From NCBI RefSeq assembly GCF_000253115.1, contig NC_014145.1, forward strand, positions 3,563,930 to 3,627,929: a stretch of DNA of 64,000 bases. Direction: 5' to 3'. Both the position numbers and the translations under genes were made by a program. Under the pieces are notes generated by a model. It had not been told where the DNA came from. It saw nothing but the letters and a program-made list of their open reading frames with translations, and made no database searches. Below, piece after piece: positions 1 through 9,896 of this stretch (its first letter is position 1; each line of letters begins with the position of its first letter). This stretch comes from Thiomonas arsenitoxydans (GTDB lineage Bacteria; Pseudomonadota; Gammaproteobacteria; Burkholderiales; Burkholderiaceae_C).

Positions 1-2
1 CC

Positions 3-905
3 CTGACAGCAGCCCAACGGGCGGTCCGCGGCATGGTCAAGCGTGGCCTTCTGCGTCGTTACAGGACCGACCGATTCCAGACGGTCTACGGACTCACGCA
101 GCCCGGCGTAGATTGGCTCGGCGACCATGGCCACGACGCCGCATCTTCAGTGCGAAGGGTCAGCGATATGACCAATCCCGAACACCGATTGTGGGCCCAA
201 TTTCTTGTGGTTTGCAGCTGGGCGCGAGGCCTCCGTGCGGTCACAGAATCCGAGCTCCTGCATGACCTCAATGCCAATGCCAAAGCTGGCACGCGCAATG
301 GGAGCAGCAAGGCCGTCCAAGGTTACATCACCGTGAGCGTCCATCGCCGCGGCGCCTCTGTCCGCAAGCACCTGCGCCCAGATGCCGTCGCGTTCGATGT
401 GGAGGGGCGAGGCGTCACCTGGTTCGAGGTTGACCGCAGCAAGCGTGGCTCAGACCGCGCGGCCGACTTGGCTGCTCTGGTCGGAGCAATTGGCAACAAA
501 ACGGCCGACGGTCGCGTTCTCCGCCGCGTTGTCGTCATGTGCAAAACCGAGCGCATTGAGCGGGATGCCCTGCGCATCGTCGAGCAGCTCGCGGCTGCTT
601 GCAATCAGCTCGTGCTGACCGAAGGGCGTAGGCACATCCGGCGGCAGAGTGATGGCGTCTATGAAGTGATGGCGGCAATCCCGGTCAAGCGTCAGGACGG
701 TCGAACCGCGCTGATAGACGAGCAAGTTGGGCATGTCATCGTGCAGATGCTGCCAATCTGGCTGCCGAAGGTGCGGATTGACGCGAGCAATCGATGGAGC
801 ACCGATGGTTGGTTCAGCGACAACTGCCTCCCGTACAGGCGGCCAGGAAACCTCAGCCTATGGCCGATGCCCGGGTCGCCGCTCGTCACGGTGGACGATG
901 AGTGA
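3..905 (+). CDS. Replic_Relax-like winged-helix protein, 5' end outside window
   Basis: The frame is open from the first bases of the window. The residues before the first ATG (position 33) read as part of a winged-helix domain, so the true start lies upstream. The N-terminal 45 residues look like a DNA-binding wing (LLRRY, then VYGLTQPG). The rest resembles the mobile-element Replic_Relax family: a mixed alpha/beta segment with HLRPDAVAF, then a Val-Thr-Trp-Phe-Glu-Val strand, a layout seen in nuclease-like folds. Such proteins occur on plasmids and integrative elements, where a role in replication or mobilisation is proposed but not firmly shown. The downstream ssDNA-binding protein, AlpA-like HTH and primase fit that setting. 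The family call rests on general resemblance, so it is moderate. Confidence 0.55.
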   Translation: MTAAQRAVRGMVKRGLLRRYRTDRFQTVYGLTQPGVDWLGDHGHDAASSVRRVSDMTNPEHRLWAQFLVVCSWARGLRAVTESELLHDLNANAKAGTRNGSSKAVQGYITVSVHRRGASVRKHLRPDAVAFDVEGRGVTWFEVDRSKRGSDRAADLAALVGAIGNKTADGRVLRRVVVMCKTERIERDALRIVEQLAAACNQLVLTEGRRHIRRQSDGVYEVMAAIPVKRQDGRTALIDEQVGHVIVQMLPIWLPKVRIDASNRWSTDGWFSDNCLPYRRPGNLSLWPMPGSPLVTVDDE

Positions 906-961
906 CCCGTCGCTACACGAAGGGATGGCGCCATGCCATCTCCATTCGAATAGGACAAAAC

Positions 962-1291
962 ATGCAAGTTTTTGGAAACGTCGCGACCGCGCCGGAGCGA
1001 AAGGTCAGCAAATCCACTGGGCGGGGACATTTTGAGTTTCGCTTGGCAGAGAGCCAGCGCGGTGTCGATACCGAACCGACCTGGTACACGGTGCGCGTGA
1101 TGAAGGACCACAACCCCAAGCTCGACAAGGGCGCGTTTGTCAAAGTCACTGGAAAGCTGAAAACCGACTTCTACCTTTCACGCGAAGGCAAACCGACCGG
1201 CACCCTGTTGATTCTGGCATTCGAGGCGACCAAGCTGGCCAAACCCGCCGCGCAGGCCACCGAGCCTGCGCGGCAAGAACAAGAAGACTGA
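962..1291 (+). CDS. Single-stranded DNA-binding protein-like OB-fold protein
   Basis: A 109-residue protein that begins MQVFGNVATAPERK, the usual opening of mobile-element SSB-like proteins. It has an OB-fold pattern (WYTVRVM, then GAFVKVTGKLKTDFY) and an acidic tail ending EQED, reminiscent of the SSB C-terminal interaction tip. The ATG at 962 is preferred over an in-frame GTG at 902 because AGGA stands a few bases before it and conserved family sequence starts there. It follows the Replic_Relax-like gene and is closed by a good terminator. The likely role is coating ssDNA during replication or transfer of the element. The family is clear in outline, but the exact subgroup is not. Confidence 0.72.
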   Translation: MQVFGNVATAPERKVSKSTGRGHFEFRLAESQRGVDTEPTWYTVRVMKDHNPKLDKGAFVKVTGKLKTDFYLSREGKPTGTLLILAFEATKLAKPAAQATEPARQEQED

Positions 1292-1312
1292 CTGGTCTTC
1301 GTTGATTCCAGC

Positions 1313-1336
1313 GCCCCCGACACCGGGGGCTTTTTT
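1313..1336 (+). terminator. Rho-independent terminator
   Basis: A GCCCCC/GGGGGC stem with a six-base loop is followed directly by six T residues, 22 bases after the SSB-like stop codon. Confidence 0.9.
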
Positions 1337-1542
1337 CTTGGTTTTATGGAAAAACCTTCCACGGCTGACCCTCCATAGCTCCCATCGCCGGCTTGGCGCG
1401 TGTCGAAGACCTGCCGATGACTGCAGGTGGATAAATGCACTGCCTAGACGTGCCAGCTGATGCCAAAAACAGGCGTCAGTCGGCGTGAGAGTCCGCAGTC
1501 GGTCGGCGTCTCTGCCCATAAACGACCGGCTGGAGTTTCACC

Positions 1543-1758
1543 ATGGAAGCACAAAAATTGCTCGACCTGGACGAGCTCGCGCAGATGCTGCGACGCAGCC
1601 CCGAGACCATCAAAAAAGACCTTCGCCGCAACCCAGACGCCGTGCCGCCGCGATTGATGCTGCCGCATACGCGCCTGCTGCGGTGGCGCGCTGTGGATGT
1701 CGATGCCTGGCTTGGGCAATACGTGCAGCCGGCCATGCCTCGCGGGAGGCTGCAATGA
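1543..1758 (+). CDS. AlpA-like helix-turn-helix protein
   Basis: A 71-residue protein with the MerR/AlpA-type HTH pattern of excisionases and prophage regulators: LDLDELAQMLRRSPETIKKDL, then a strand with LLRWRAVDVDAWL. Such proteins act as recombination directionality factors or activate integrase genes in P4-like elements. Its last codon overlaps the start of the primase gene (ATGA-type overlap), so the two are translationally coupled. A GGAG-like site precedes the ATG. The HTH fold is well supported; whether it excises, activates or represses cannot be read from sequence. Confidence 0.75.
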   Translation: MEAQKLLDLDELAQMLRRSPETIKKDLRRNPDAVPPRLMLPHTRLLRWRAVDVDAWLGQYVQPAMPRGRLQ

Positions 1759-3035
1759 CGCGCCGCGCATTCCAGCCCCATCTCTACGCCAGCCACGCCG
1801 TCGCGACCGGTGGCATCGCCTCGGACTCCAACCTTCTCTATCAGTGGACGGGCACTCACTGGTCCCCTATCGATGAAGAAGCGGCTGAACGCGATGCGTA
1901 CGCGTGGCTCGTCGCGCAAGACCCTGCTTGGGCGAGTGCCGAGAACGCCCGTAAGGCAGTTCGTGCTGCGAGTCTTTTTTCCCCACGCCTGCCCAAGCTC
2001 ACGGATGCGGTCGTCGTGCCGACCCAGTCCGGCTACGTGCATCTTGACGGAGCAGAGCTCGTTCTAAAGCCCGCCGACCCGAGCCTGGGGCTGACGCATT
2101 GTCTCGATTGCCCTTATGCGCCTGAGGGCGTGATGCCAGCCCACTTCGCAGCCTTTGTCCAAAGGGTATTGCCGGACCCCAGCGTACGGGCACGCGTGCA
2201 GGAGTACATCGGCTACACACTTCTTGCGGATGCGCGTTACCAGCGGGCACAGTTTTGGCTCGGCGAAGGCGCCAATGGCAAGGGGGTTCTCGCAAATGTG
2301 GTCCAAGCCCTCCACGGCCACATCGCGGCAATGGCGCTGGACCAGTTGGCCGGCTTTCATCTGTCGGTCCTCGTTGGTGCAAGCCTGGTCTATGTCGACG
2401 AGGTGCCTCGCAAACCGATTGACGAGCAGCGGCTCAAATCCATGATTGCCGGGGAGCGCATACCCGTGGACCGCAAGTACCGCGAACCACTCAGCATCCA
2501 TGTGCGCGGAAAGTGGCTTGTTCTCGGTAACCACCTCCCGGCCATATCCGACCACAGCAGCGGCTTTTGGCGGCGTTGGGACGTGGTGCCGTTTTCGGTC
2601 ACGATTCCGGAGCGCGAGCGTGACCCGCTCCTCGCGCAGACCATCGTCCGCGAAGAACTGTCCGGCGTGCTGCGCTGGGCTCTCGATGGACTGGTGCGGC
2701 TACAAACCCGTGGAGGCTTTGACCCTGTCATGCCGGCGGCAATGCAGGCGATGCTGCAAGAAGCCAAAGCGGACACGAATTCCGTCGTGGCGTGGGTTGA
2801 AGACCTCGGCGTGAAACTACAGCTGGCGTGTGATGTCCCGAAGGAGCGTGTGTTCGAACACTATCGCAACTGGTGCGCGGTCAATGCCATGCACGAGGTG
2901 AGCGTCGTCCAATTCTGGAAGCGGGTGCGCGAGCATTTTCGGGAATTGACCGAGGCGCGCATACGGACGGGGCCTGGCCAGCGGCGGGTCTGCAATGTGA
3001 AGCTCTCGGCATCGACGACAGACCTGGATATCTGA
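1755..3035 (+). CDS. P4/D5-family phage or plasmid primase-helicase
   Basis: A 426-residue protein from the ATG at 1755, which has GGGAGG five bases upstream and overlaps the AlpA-like stop. The frame is open further upstream, but that part overlaps the AlpA-like gene and is not homologous. A D5-type N-terminal segment (CLDCPYAPEG) is followed by a superfamily 3 helicase core with Walker A GEGANGKG at about residues 170-177 and Walker B-like VYVDEV. FWRRWDVVPF matches the conserved sensor/arginine-finger region. The C-terminal part (VFEHYRNWC) resembles the winged-helix tail of this family. The protein probably unwinds the element's origin and, with a separate or reduced primase activity, starts its replication. 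The zinc/TOPRIM primase part of full-length P4 alpha is absent. Confidence 0.88.
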   Translation: MTRRAFQPHLYASHAVATGGIASDSNLLYQWTGTHWSPIDEEAAERDAYAWLVAQDPAWASAENARKAVRAASLFSPRLPKLTDAVVVPTQSGYVHLDGAELVLKPADPSLGLTHCLDCPYAPEGVMPAHFAAFVQRVLPDPSVRARVQEYIGYTLLADARYQRAQFWLGEGANGKGVLANVVQALHGHIAAMALDQLAGFHLSVLVGASLVYVDEVPRKPIDEQRLKSMIAGERIPVDRKYREPLSIHVRGKWLVLGNHLPAISDHSSGFWRRWDVVPFSVTIPERERDPLLAQTIVREELSGVLRWALDGLVRLQTRGGFDPVMPAAMQAMLQEAKADTNSVVAWVEDLGVKLQLACDVPKERVFEHYRNWCAVNAMHEVSVVQFWKRVREHFRELTEARIRTGPGQRRVCNVKLSASTTDLDI

Positions 3036-3060
3036 ACTGAAGGGCTGCATCAAGGGCGCG

Positions 3061-3091
3061 GGGCGCGAGTGCATTGGTCTCGCGCCCTTTT
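3061..3091 (+). terminator. Rho-independent terminator after the primase gene
   Basis: A GGGCGCGAG/CTCGCGCCC stem with a nine-base loop is followed by TTTT, 25 bases after the primase stop codon. Confidence 0.85.
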
Positions 3092-3681
3092 GCGTTGGCT
3101 CTGCCCGAGGAATGGCCGTGCCGAGTGTGCCAGGCGAAAATCCCAAAGACTTTGGGTTGTGTGACTCCTATTTCCTTTTTCCTTATCTTTCGCGAAAGTT
3201 TGGATTCTGACCCGTCACACTCGGCACAGAAGCAGCATTCATCCATCAAAACAATCACCTACAACATGCGCCGGGTGCGCCTTTGACCCGGCAACAGCCA
3301 GCACAGCCAAGGCAGCCACTTGGCGCATGACCCTGGCCCGAGTCGGGGCCAGGCAGGGCGACCACCACGAACCGCCGGTGGCAGGCCTCGAATACGCATG
3401 GGACAGGGGCAACCGGCTCTGCGTCCCACCGCCACACTGGCCGACCAGAGTTGGCCAGTGCATGAAGCAAGACAATCTATCCAGGAAGGAAAGGGTCCAG
3501 GGTCGACGCGGCTCTCCAAGGATGCGTTCCGGCGCGGTGGGTCTGGCAAACCAAGCTGAAGGACGCATGCGCGCCCGCAACGTCCCGCTGGTGGCTGGGT
3601 GCTTGCGCTGTGATTTCGACTTCTGTCGATGACGCTTGACTTGCTGACGCCTGAATCAGTCCATGAGAGATGCCACCCATG
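3092..3681. other. Long stretch without a supported gene
   Basis: About 590 bases between the primase terminator and the nucleotidyltransferase promoter. Several short frames are open on both strands, but none has family resemblance, a convincing ribosome-binding site or a coding-like composition. The 3290-3480 part is proline/arginine rich in every frame, as expected of GC-rich non-coding DNA. I see no RNA gene here. Confidence 0.5.
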
Positions 3682-3710
3682 TTTCAGTAAACTATTTGAA
3701 ATTACTGAAA
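3682..3710. promoter_or_regulatory. AT-rich inverted repeat, candidate operator
   Basis: A perfect inverted repeat TTTCAGTAA (3682-3690) and TTACTGAAA (3702-3710) is separated by 11 AT-rich bases, so the half-sites lie 20 bases (two helical turns) apart. It ends 13 bases before the ATG of the nucleotidyltransferase gene and stands out from the surrounding GC-rich DNA. The layout suits a dimeric repressor site covering the promoter. Confidence 0.6.
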
Positions 3711-3723
3711 TTCGCGCAACGCC

Positions 3724-4785
3724 ATGCATGCCTTTGCCCTGTACCGGGTGCACGAACAGGCCTACAGCACGCTGTTTGCCAGTCTGGCTCAATCGGCTGC
3801 CACGCAGGAGCAGGTTCTCTTGGGCGCGCCCGGCACCATCATCGAGCACAAACGGGGCGCACACGTCTATTTCGCGCGGCAGTTCATGAGTCCGGAAGGC
3901 AAGCGGTGCGAAGAAACCCTAGGGGGCACCGCCAGGGACCCTGACGTGCTGCAGCGTGTACAAACCATGCGCCAACGCATGGAGCGCAGCCACGGCCTCA
4001 TCGCGCGCATTCGCGAGCTTGGGCGGCTGGGCTTTCAACTCGCCGACAACAAAACGTGCGCCACGGTTGGTGTCTTGTACAACCATGGTCTGTTTGCCGC
4101 CGGTGCTGTTCTCGTGGGCTCACATGCCTATGCCGTGCTGCTGAACATGCTGGGCATTCAGGCCGTGGCGTACCGCACCGAAGACGTCGACATCGCTCGC
4201 GGGCACCCCTTGGCCTTGGCCGGCGTACCCGACGATGGCCTCTTGGGCATGTTGCGACAGACTGGTATTGCGTTTGTGGAGGTTCCCGGCCTGCATCCGG
4301 CTGAACCCGCAACATCGTTCACCCAAATCGGTCCCTCTCGCTTCCATGTGGACCTGTTGGTCCCGGCCAGAACGCAGGACATTGCCATCGTCCCGGTACC
4401 CGAGTTGCGCGCGCATGCCACGGCGCTGCCCTATCTGGGCTACCTGCTTGAAAACACCCAGATGAGCGTGCTGCTGGCCCGGCACGGCGCAGTTCCGGTC
4501 CGCATTCCTGACGCCGCACGCTTTGCCCTGCATAAGCTGGTTGTCGGGCGGCTGCGTCCTGCTGCGATGCACGCCAAGGCCAGCAAGGACCTCCAGCAAG
4601 CGGCCACCTTGTTGGCCATGCTTGCCGAGCAGCGCCCGGGGGACATCGAGGACGCCTGCCAGGCCTTGCCAAGTGCCGCGCGCGCGAAGGCTCGAGGTGC
4701 CTTGTCTTTTGTGAAGAGCCTTTTGCAAAACGCGCACCCTGCGGCCATTGAGGCGTTGCAAGCTGGCCTGAGTGCCAAGGCCTGA
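3724..4785 (+). CDS. GSU2403-family nucleotidyltransferase-fold protein
   Basis: A 353-residue protein matching the GSU2403/NTP_transf_8 type of nucleotidyltransferase fold. The N-terminal half is a helical region rich in Arg and Gln (MRQRMERSHGLIARIRELGRLG). It is followed by AGAVLVGSHAYAVLLNMLG, where Val-Gly-Ser matches the nucleotidyl-transferase GS loop, and by YRTEDVDIAR, where Asp-x-Asp is the metal-binding pair. A later strand FHVDLLVPA could supply the third acidic residue. All catalytic elements are therefore present. The biological role of the family is unknown; the fold is shared with AbiEii and MNT-type toxin/antitoxin enzymes, so a defence or toxin role is conceivable. The gene stands alone with a palindrome just upstream and no partner gene. 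Confidence 0.75.
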   Translation: MHAFALYRVHEQAYSTLFASLAQSAATQEQVLLGAPGTIIEHKRGAHVYFARQFMSPEGKRCEETLGGTARDPDVLQRVQTMRQRMERSHGLIARIRELGRLGFQLADNKTCATVGVLYNHGLFAAGAVLVGSHAYAVLLNMLGIQAVAYRTEDVDIARGHPLALAGVPDDGLLGMLRQTGIAFVEVPGLHPAEPATSFTQIGPSRFHVDLLVPARTQDIAIVPVPELRAHATALPYLGYLLENTQMSVLLARHGAVPVRIPDAARFALHKLVVGRLRPAAMHAKASKDLQQAATLLAMLAEQRPGDIEDACQALPSAARAKARGALSFVKSLLQNAHPAAIEALQAGLSAKA

Positions 4786-4851
4786 GACCTTGTGGCGACG
4801 ATTTTGCAGGCTTCGGGGCCGGCGATTTCAATCGTGGAAGCGCATGGCTTT

Positions 4852-4875
4852 GTCGTTACGTCGTTACGCGGTTAC
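4852..4875 (+). repeat. Three tandem 8-bp units (GTCGTTAC)
   Basis: GTCGTTAC, GTCGTTAC and GCGGTTAC follow one another without gaps, then a weaker AGCGTGAC. The same unit occurs twice in tandem near 19845. This lies within a 306-base gene-free stretch (4786-5091) in which I see nothing else convincing. Confidence 0.6.
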
Positions 4876-5091
4876 AGCGTGACGCCGCCGCATCAACATC
4901 GGCTCGCGCTTTGCCCGGGGCCGCCCATTGCATCTCCAATCCGACGACGCCTCTGACCTCCGCATATTGCCGAATCGCGGACTTCTTCCGTCCCCCCGCC
5001 ACTTTCGCCGCTAAGCTAGCCACACGAAGGTGGCGGCAAAGCAAGGCAAAGCCGCCAGCCGCACCAAGCGCGGCTCAACCAGGGGGAGCTG

Positions 5092-5538
5092 ATGAGCTAC
5101 ATCGACCGCAATCTGCTGACCAACGAGCAAATCCTGCACCGCGGCTACCTCAGCCGCATCGTGTTCGTCTCACCGTCCCTGCTTCTCCTCCTCGGGCTCG
5201 CCGTCCTCGCGCTCGACGGTGATGTCGCGGTCATTGGCGTCATCCTCCTGCTCGCAGGCGTGGCTGGTTTGCTCGGCGCCTTCATTCGTTACAAGACGTC
5301 CGAATTCGCAGTCACGAACAAGCGCGTCATCATGAAGGTAGGGCTCATCCGCAGGACCTCTGTGGAGATTGTGCTCAGCAAAATTGAGAGCATCACCGTC
5401 GACCAGGGGATTGCCGGGCGAATTTTCAACTTCGGCTCGATTGCTGTGGTCGGAACCGGCGGAACCCACGACCCGTTCCATCGCATCGCCGCGCCGCTGC
5501 AGTTTCGGCGGGCGGTGCAAGAGCAGTTGGCGGGGTAG
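5092..5538 (+). CDS. PH-domain membrane protein (YdbS/bPH2-like)
   Basis: A 148-residue protein. After a short cytoplasmic head (LLTNEQILHRGYLS) come two hydrophobic segments at about residues 22-40 and 44-62. The rest is a bacterial pleckstrin-homology-like domain with the family signature EFAVTNKRVIMKVGLIRR and IESITVDQGIAGRIFNFGSI. The ATG has GGGGGAG just upstream. Proteins of this family are membrane-bound and of unknown biochemical role. No partner gene lies beside it. The fold call is firm; the function is not known. Confidence 0.82.
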   Translation: MSYIDRNLLTNEQILHRGYLSRIVFVSPSLLLLLGLAVLALDGDVAVIGVILLLAGVAGLLGAFIRYKTSEFAVTNKRVIMKVGLIRRTSVEIVLSKIESITVDQGIAGRIFNFGSIAVVGTGGTHDPFHRIAAPLQFRRAVQEQLAG

Positions 5539-5769
5539 AGCACCGCCACACGTATTGCTTCCATCCGGCAAACGAATCGAAACACGCCCAAGCCTAGACG
5601 CAACCATGCGTCGCGCAGAAACTGCGCGAGGAGCTTGCGAATGTGTCATCGGAGCCCTCCTCGATGCCGGCTGCCGACCTATCCCGCCGCAGCCGGCATC
5701 TACGAGAACCTGCAGTACTCATGGGTGGGTCGGTGTCGGGCCAAACTATGCATGCCACCGCATCGCCGC

Positions 5770-6663
5770 TCAGGCACGTTTGCCCGCGTCTTCAGCGCTG
5801 ACCATCTCGATGGCTGTCCAGTCGAGTTGCCCGCGCCCCTTGGCGAGACTGGTCAGCAGGCGGGCATGGAGCAAGTCGGCCAAGGGCATCGGCACCGTGG
5901 CGCTCTCGGCCGCATCGCGGACCAGGCGCACATCCTTCATGCCCAGCTCCAGCTTGAATCCCGCCGGCTCGTAAGTCTGGGCTGCCAGGATGCGGCCGTA
6001 GTTCTGATAGATGGGGCAGTTGAATATCGTCTGTCCCAGGAAACCGGCCAGGGCCTGCCGGTCGATTCCGCTCTTCTCGGCCAAGGTGAGCGCCTCGGCC
6101 ATCGCCTCCACGGCGGACAGAATCAGAAAATTGCCCGACAGCTTCACGACATTGGCAGCGCCCGGCTCCTCACCAAAGTCGTGAATGGCCTGGCCCATGG
6201 CCTCGAGCAGTGGCTTGGCACGTGCCTTGGCCTCGGCCGTGCCGGACTGGCAAATCCACAGCTTCTGCGCAGCGGCCGCTTCTGGGCGACCGAAGACAGG
6301 TGCGCTGAGCCACAGGCTGCCCCGCTTGGCATGCTCGGCAGCCAGATGGCGGGACGTTTCCGGCGAGACGGTGCTCATCGAGATATGCAGACCGCCAGCG
6401 CCCAGCCGGTCGGCAACACCCGAGCCGCCAAGGGTGACGTCCAGCAGTGCAGCGTCGTTGGCCAGCATGGTGATGACCACGCCGCCAGGGGTCACCGCCG
6501 CTGCGACCGAGTCGGCCACCTTGGCGCCTGCCGCGGCCAGCGGCGCGGCGCGCTCGCGGGAGCGGTTGTAGACCGTCAGCGCGACGCCGCTGCGCAGCAC
6601 GCTCGAGGCCATGGGTTCCCCCATGGCGCCCAGACCGATGAAAGTGACCGATGAGTCTTGCAT
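5770..6663 (-). CDS. NAD(P)-dependent 3-hydroxyisobutyrate dehydrogenase-type oxidoreductase
   Basis: A 297-residue beta-hydroxyacid dehydrogenase. The start at 6663 is fixed by AAGGAA seven bases upstream and by the Rossmann strand that begins at once (VTFIGLGAMGEPMA, the GxGxMG dinucleotide motif). An in-frame extension to 6948 is not homologous. The substrate-binding motif is partly kept (HISMSTVSPETS, compared with the usual D-x-ST-x-SP), the second conserved region reads SAPVFGRPEAA, and the catalytic lysine lies in ANVVKLSGNFLI. The C-terminal helical domain contains LELGMKDVRL. Substrate cannot be assigned. It is a metabolic gene standing alone inside an otherwise mobile/defence region, facing away from hsdM. 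Confidence 0.88.
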   Translation of the reverse strand: MQDSSVTFIGLGAMGEPMASSVLRSGVALTVYNRSRERAAPLAAAGAKVADSVAAAVTPGGVVITMLANDAALLDVTLGGSGVADRLGAGGLHISMSTVSPETSRHLAAEHAKRGSLWLSAPVFGRPEAAAAQKLWICQSGTAEAKARAKPLLEAMGQAIHDFGEEPGAANVVKLSGNFLILSAVEAMAEALTLAEKSGIDRQALAGFLGQTIFNCPIYQNYGRILAAQTYEPAGFKLELGMKDVRLVRDAAESATVPMPLADLLHARLLTSLAKGRGQLDWTAIEMVSAEDAGKRA

Positions 6664-7036
6664 CGTGGATTCCTTGTTGGTGAGTGAGAAGGGCCCAGGA
6701 CTAGGCCCCTGGCATGCCCAACCGGGAATTCTCCGTTGGATGCCGACTTTGTGCTGTCGCGGCGGGGCAGGCTTCTTTGCCAGGCCATCGGCAGCCTTGG
6801 TGCGGCCTGGTATCGGATGCATCCGCGTCACGCCATGACTATCGCAAAATCGAGAATGCCCCCGTGTTGCGCCGTTACAGGACTCTGTACGCTTGGTCAC
6901 ATTTCCTCCAGTTACATCTCTGCCACTGCCCGTAAACTGGGATTCCAATCAAGTTGTATGCCAGCCTCGCCGACATCGCGCAAGCGCTGGCGGAGTACGG
7001 CAAAACAAGTACAAGGACAAGGCGTCTGTACCCTGC
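6664..7036. other. Divergent intergenic region between dehydrogenase and hsdM
   Basis: A 373-base gap between two divergent genes, so it must hold both promoters. It contains GGGCC...GGCCC inverted bases near 6690-6705 and a few GTTAC words near 6870-6915. No clear -35/-10 pair or gene could be picked out with confidence. Confidence 0.4.
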
Positions 7037-8591
<1,555 letters not shown>

Positions 8592-8602
<11 letters not shown>

Positions 8603-9878
8603 GTGGGTGCCGCGACCTCTCTCCGAAGTGGCTCGCGAAATCACAGTGGGATTTGTGGGGACGATGGCAGACCAGTACGTCGCCGAGGGAGTGCCGTTCT
8701 TGCGGTCGTTGAATGTTCGTCCATTCGAGATTGACCTTGGTGATGTGAAGTACATCTCGCGTGACTTCCACGACCGCCTGCGGAAGTCGGCGCTACGTCC
8801 TGGTGATGTGGTCATCGTGCGGACCGGCAAGCCAGGGACGTGTGCCGTCGTTTCAGATGCTCTGCCTGAAGCGAATTGCTCTGACGTCGTCATAGTTCGC
8901 TGCGGAGAAGAGTTGAACCCGCACTTCTTGTCCTACTGGGTAAACGCCATGGCGGCTTCGCACGTCACTGCCCATACGGTTGGCGCTGTTCAGCAGCACT
9001 TCAACGTGGCGTCGGCGAAGCTGCTGCGCCTGCCCGTTCCGCCGCTGTCTGTTCAAGATGAAGTGCTCGCTCCGTTGCTAGCTATTGACCGTCGCATCGA
9101 CCTCCTGCGCCAAACCAACGCCACGCTTGAAGCCATCGCCCAGGCGCTGTTCAAGAGCTGGTTCATCGACTTCGACCCCGTGCGCGCCAAGGCCGAGGGG
9201 CGCGAGCCCGAAGGCATGGATGCAGCAACGGCGGCGTTGTTTCCAAGTGAGTTCGAGGAGTCGGCGCTGGGGGAGATTCCGAAAGGGTGGGGGGTTCGCT
9301 CGCTTGACTCGTTCGCGAACTACCTCAACGGGTTGGCCATGCAGAAGTTCCCGCCGGAGAGTGATGAAGAGTACCTGCCAGTAATCAAGATTGCACAGCT
9401 TCGTGCAGGCAACACCAGTGGCGCTGACAGGGCTAGCTCGCGGCTTAAACCCGATTACATTGTGCGTGATGGTGATGTCCTCTTCTCATGGTCTGGTTCG
9501 CTTGAAGTGGAGCTATGGTGCGGCGGAAATGGCGCCCTGAATCAACATCTGTTCAAAGTAACGTCCAGCAAGGTGCCAAAGTGGTTCTACTACTTGGCAA
9601 CGAAACAATTCCTGCCCACATTTCGTGAGATTGCCGCCCACAAGGCGACTACGATGGGGCATATCCAGCGGGTGCACTTGATGGAGGCGAGCGTGGCCAT
9701 GCCAGCACCTGAAGTCTTGGACGCTCTTTCGCCGCTGATGAGGTCCATTCTGGAACGACGAGTGATTGGCGCGCTACATGCGCGGGAGTTGGCTGCCGTC
9801 CGCGACGCCCTCTTGCCACGCCTAATTTCAGGCAAACTTCGCCTGCCCGAGGCCGAGGAAGCCTTCGCAACTTCTTGA
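8592..9878 (+). CDS. hsdS: Type I restriction-modification specificity subunit
   Basis: A 428-residue HsdS with the classic two-half layout: first target-recognition domain at about 1-160 and second at about 220-390. Each is followed by a conserved helical spacer; the central one is [20 protein letters not shown] near 178-200, and the C-terminal one is [19 protein letters not shown]. The ATG at 8592 overlaps the end of hsdM and has GGAGG upstream. HsdS chooses the bipartite target sequence for both methylation and cleavage. The two recognition domains differ in base composition from the spacers, as expected for swappable domains. The recognised sequence cannot be predicted here. Confidence 0.95.
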
Positions 9879-9896
9879 CCTCTAACAGGGCTCACA

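Noticed and set aside
6664..6948. N-terminal extension of the dehydrogenase
   Set aside because: The Rossmann fold begins right after the ATG at 6663, which has a good ribosome-binding site; the extension has no family resemblance.
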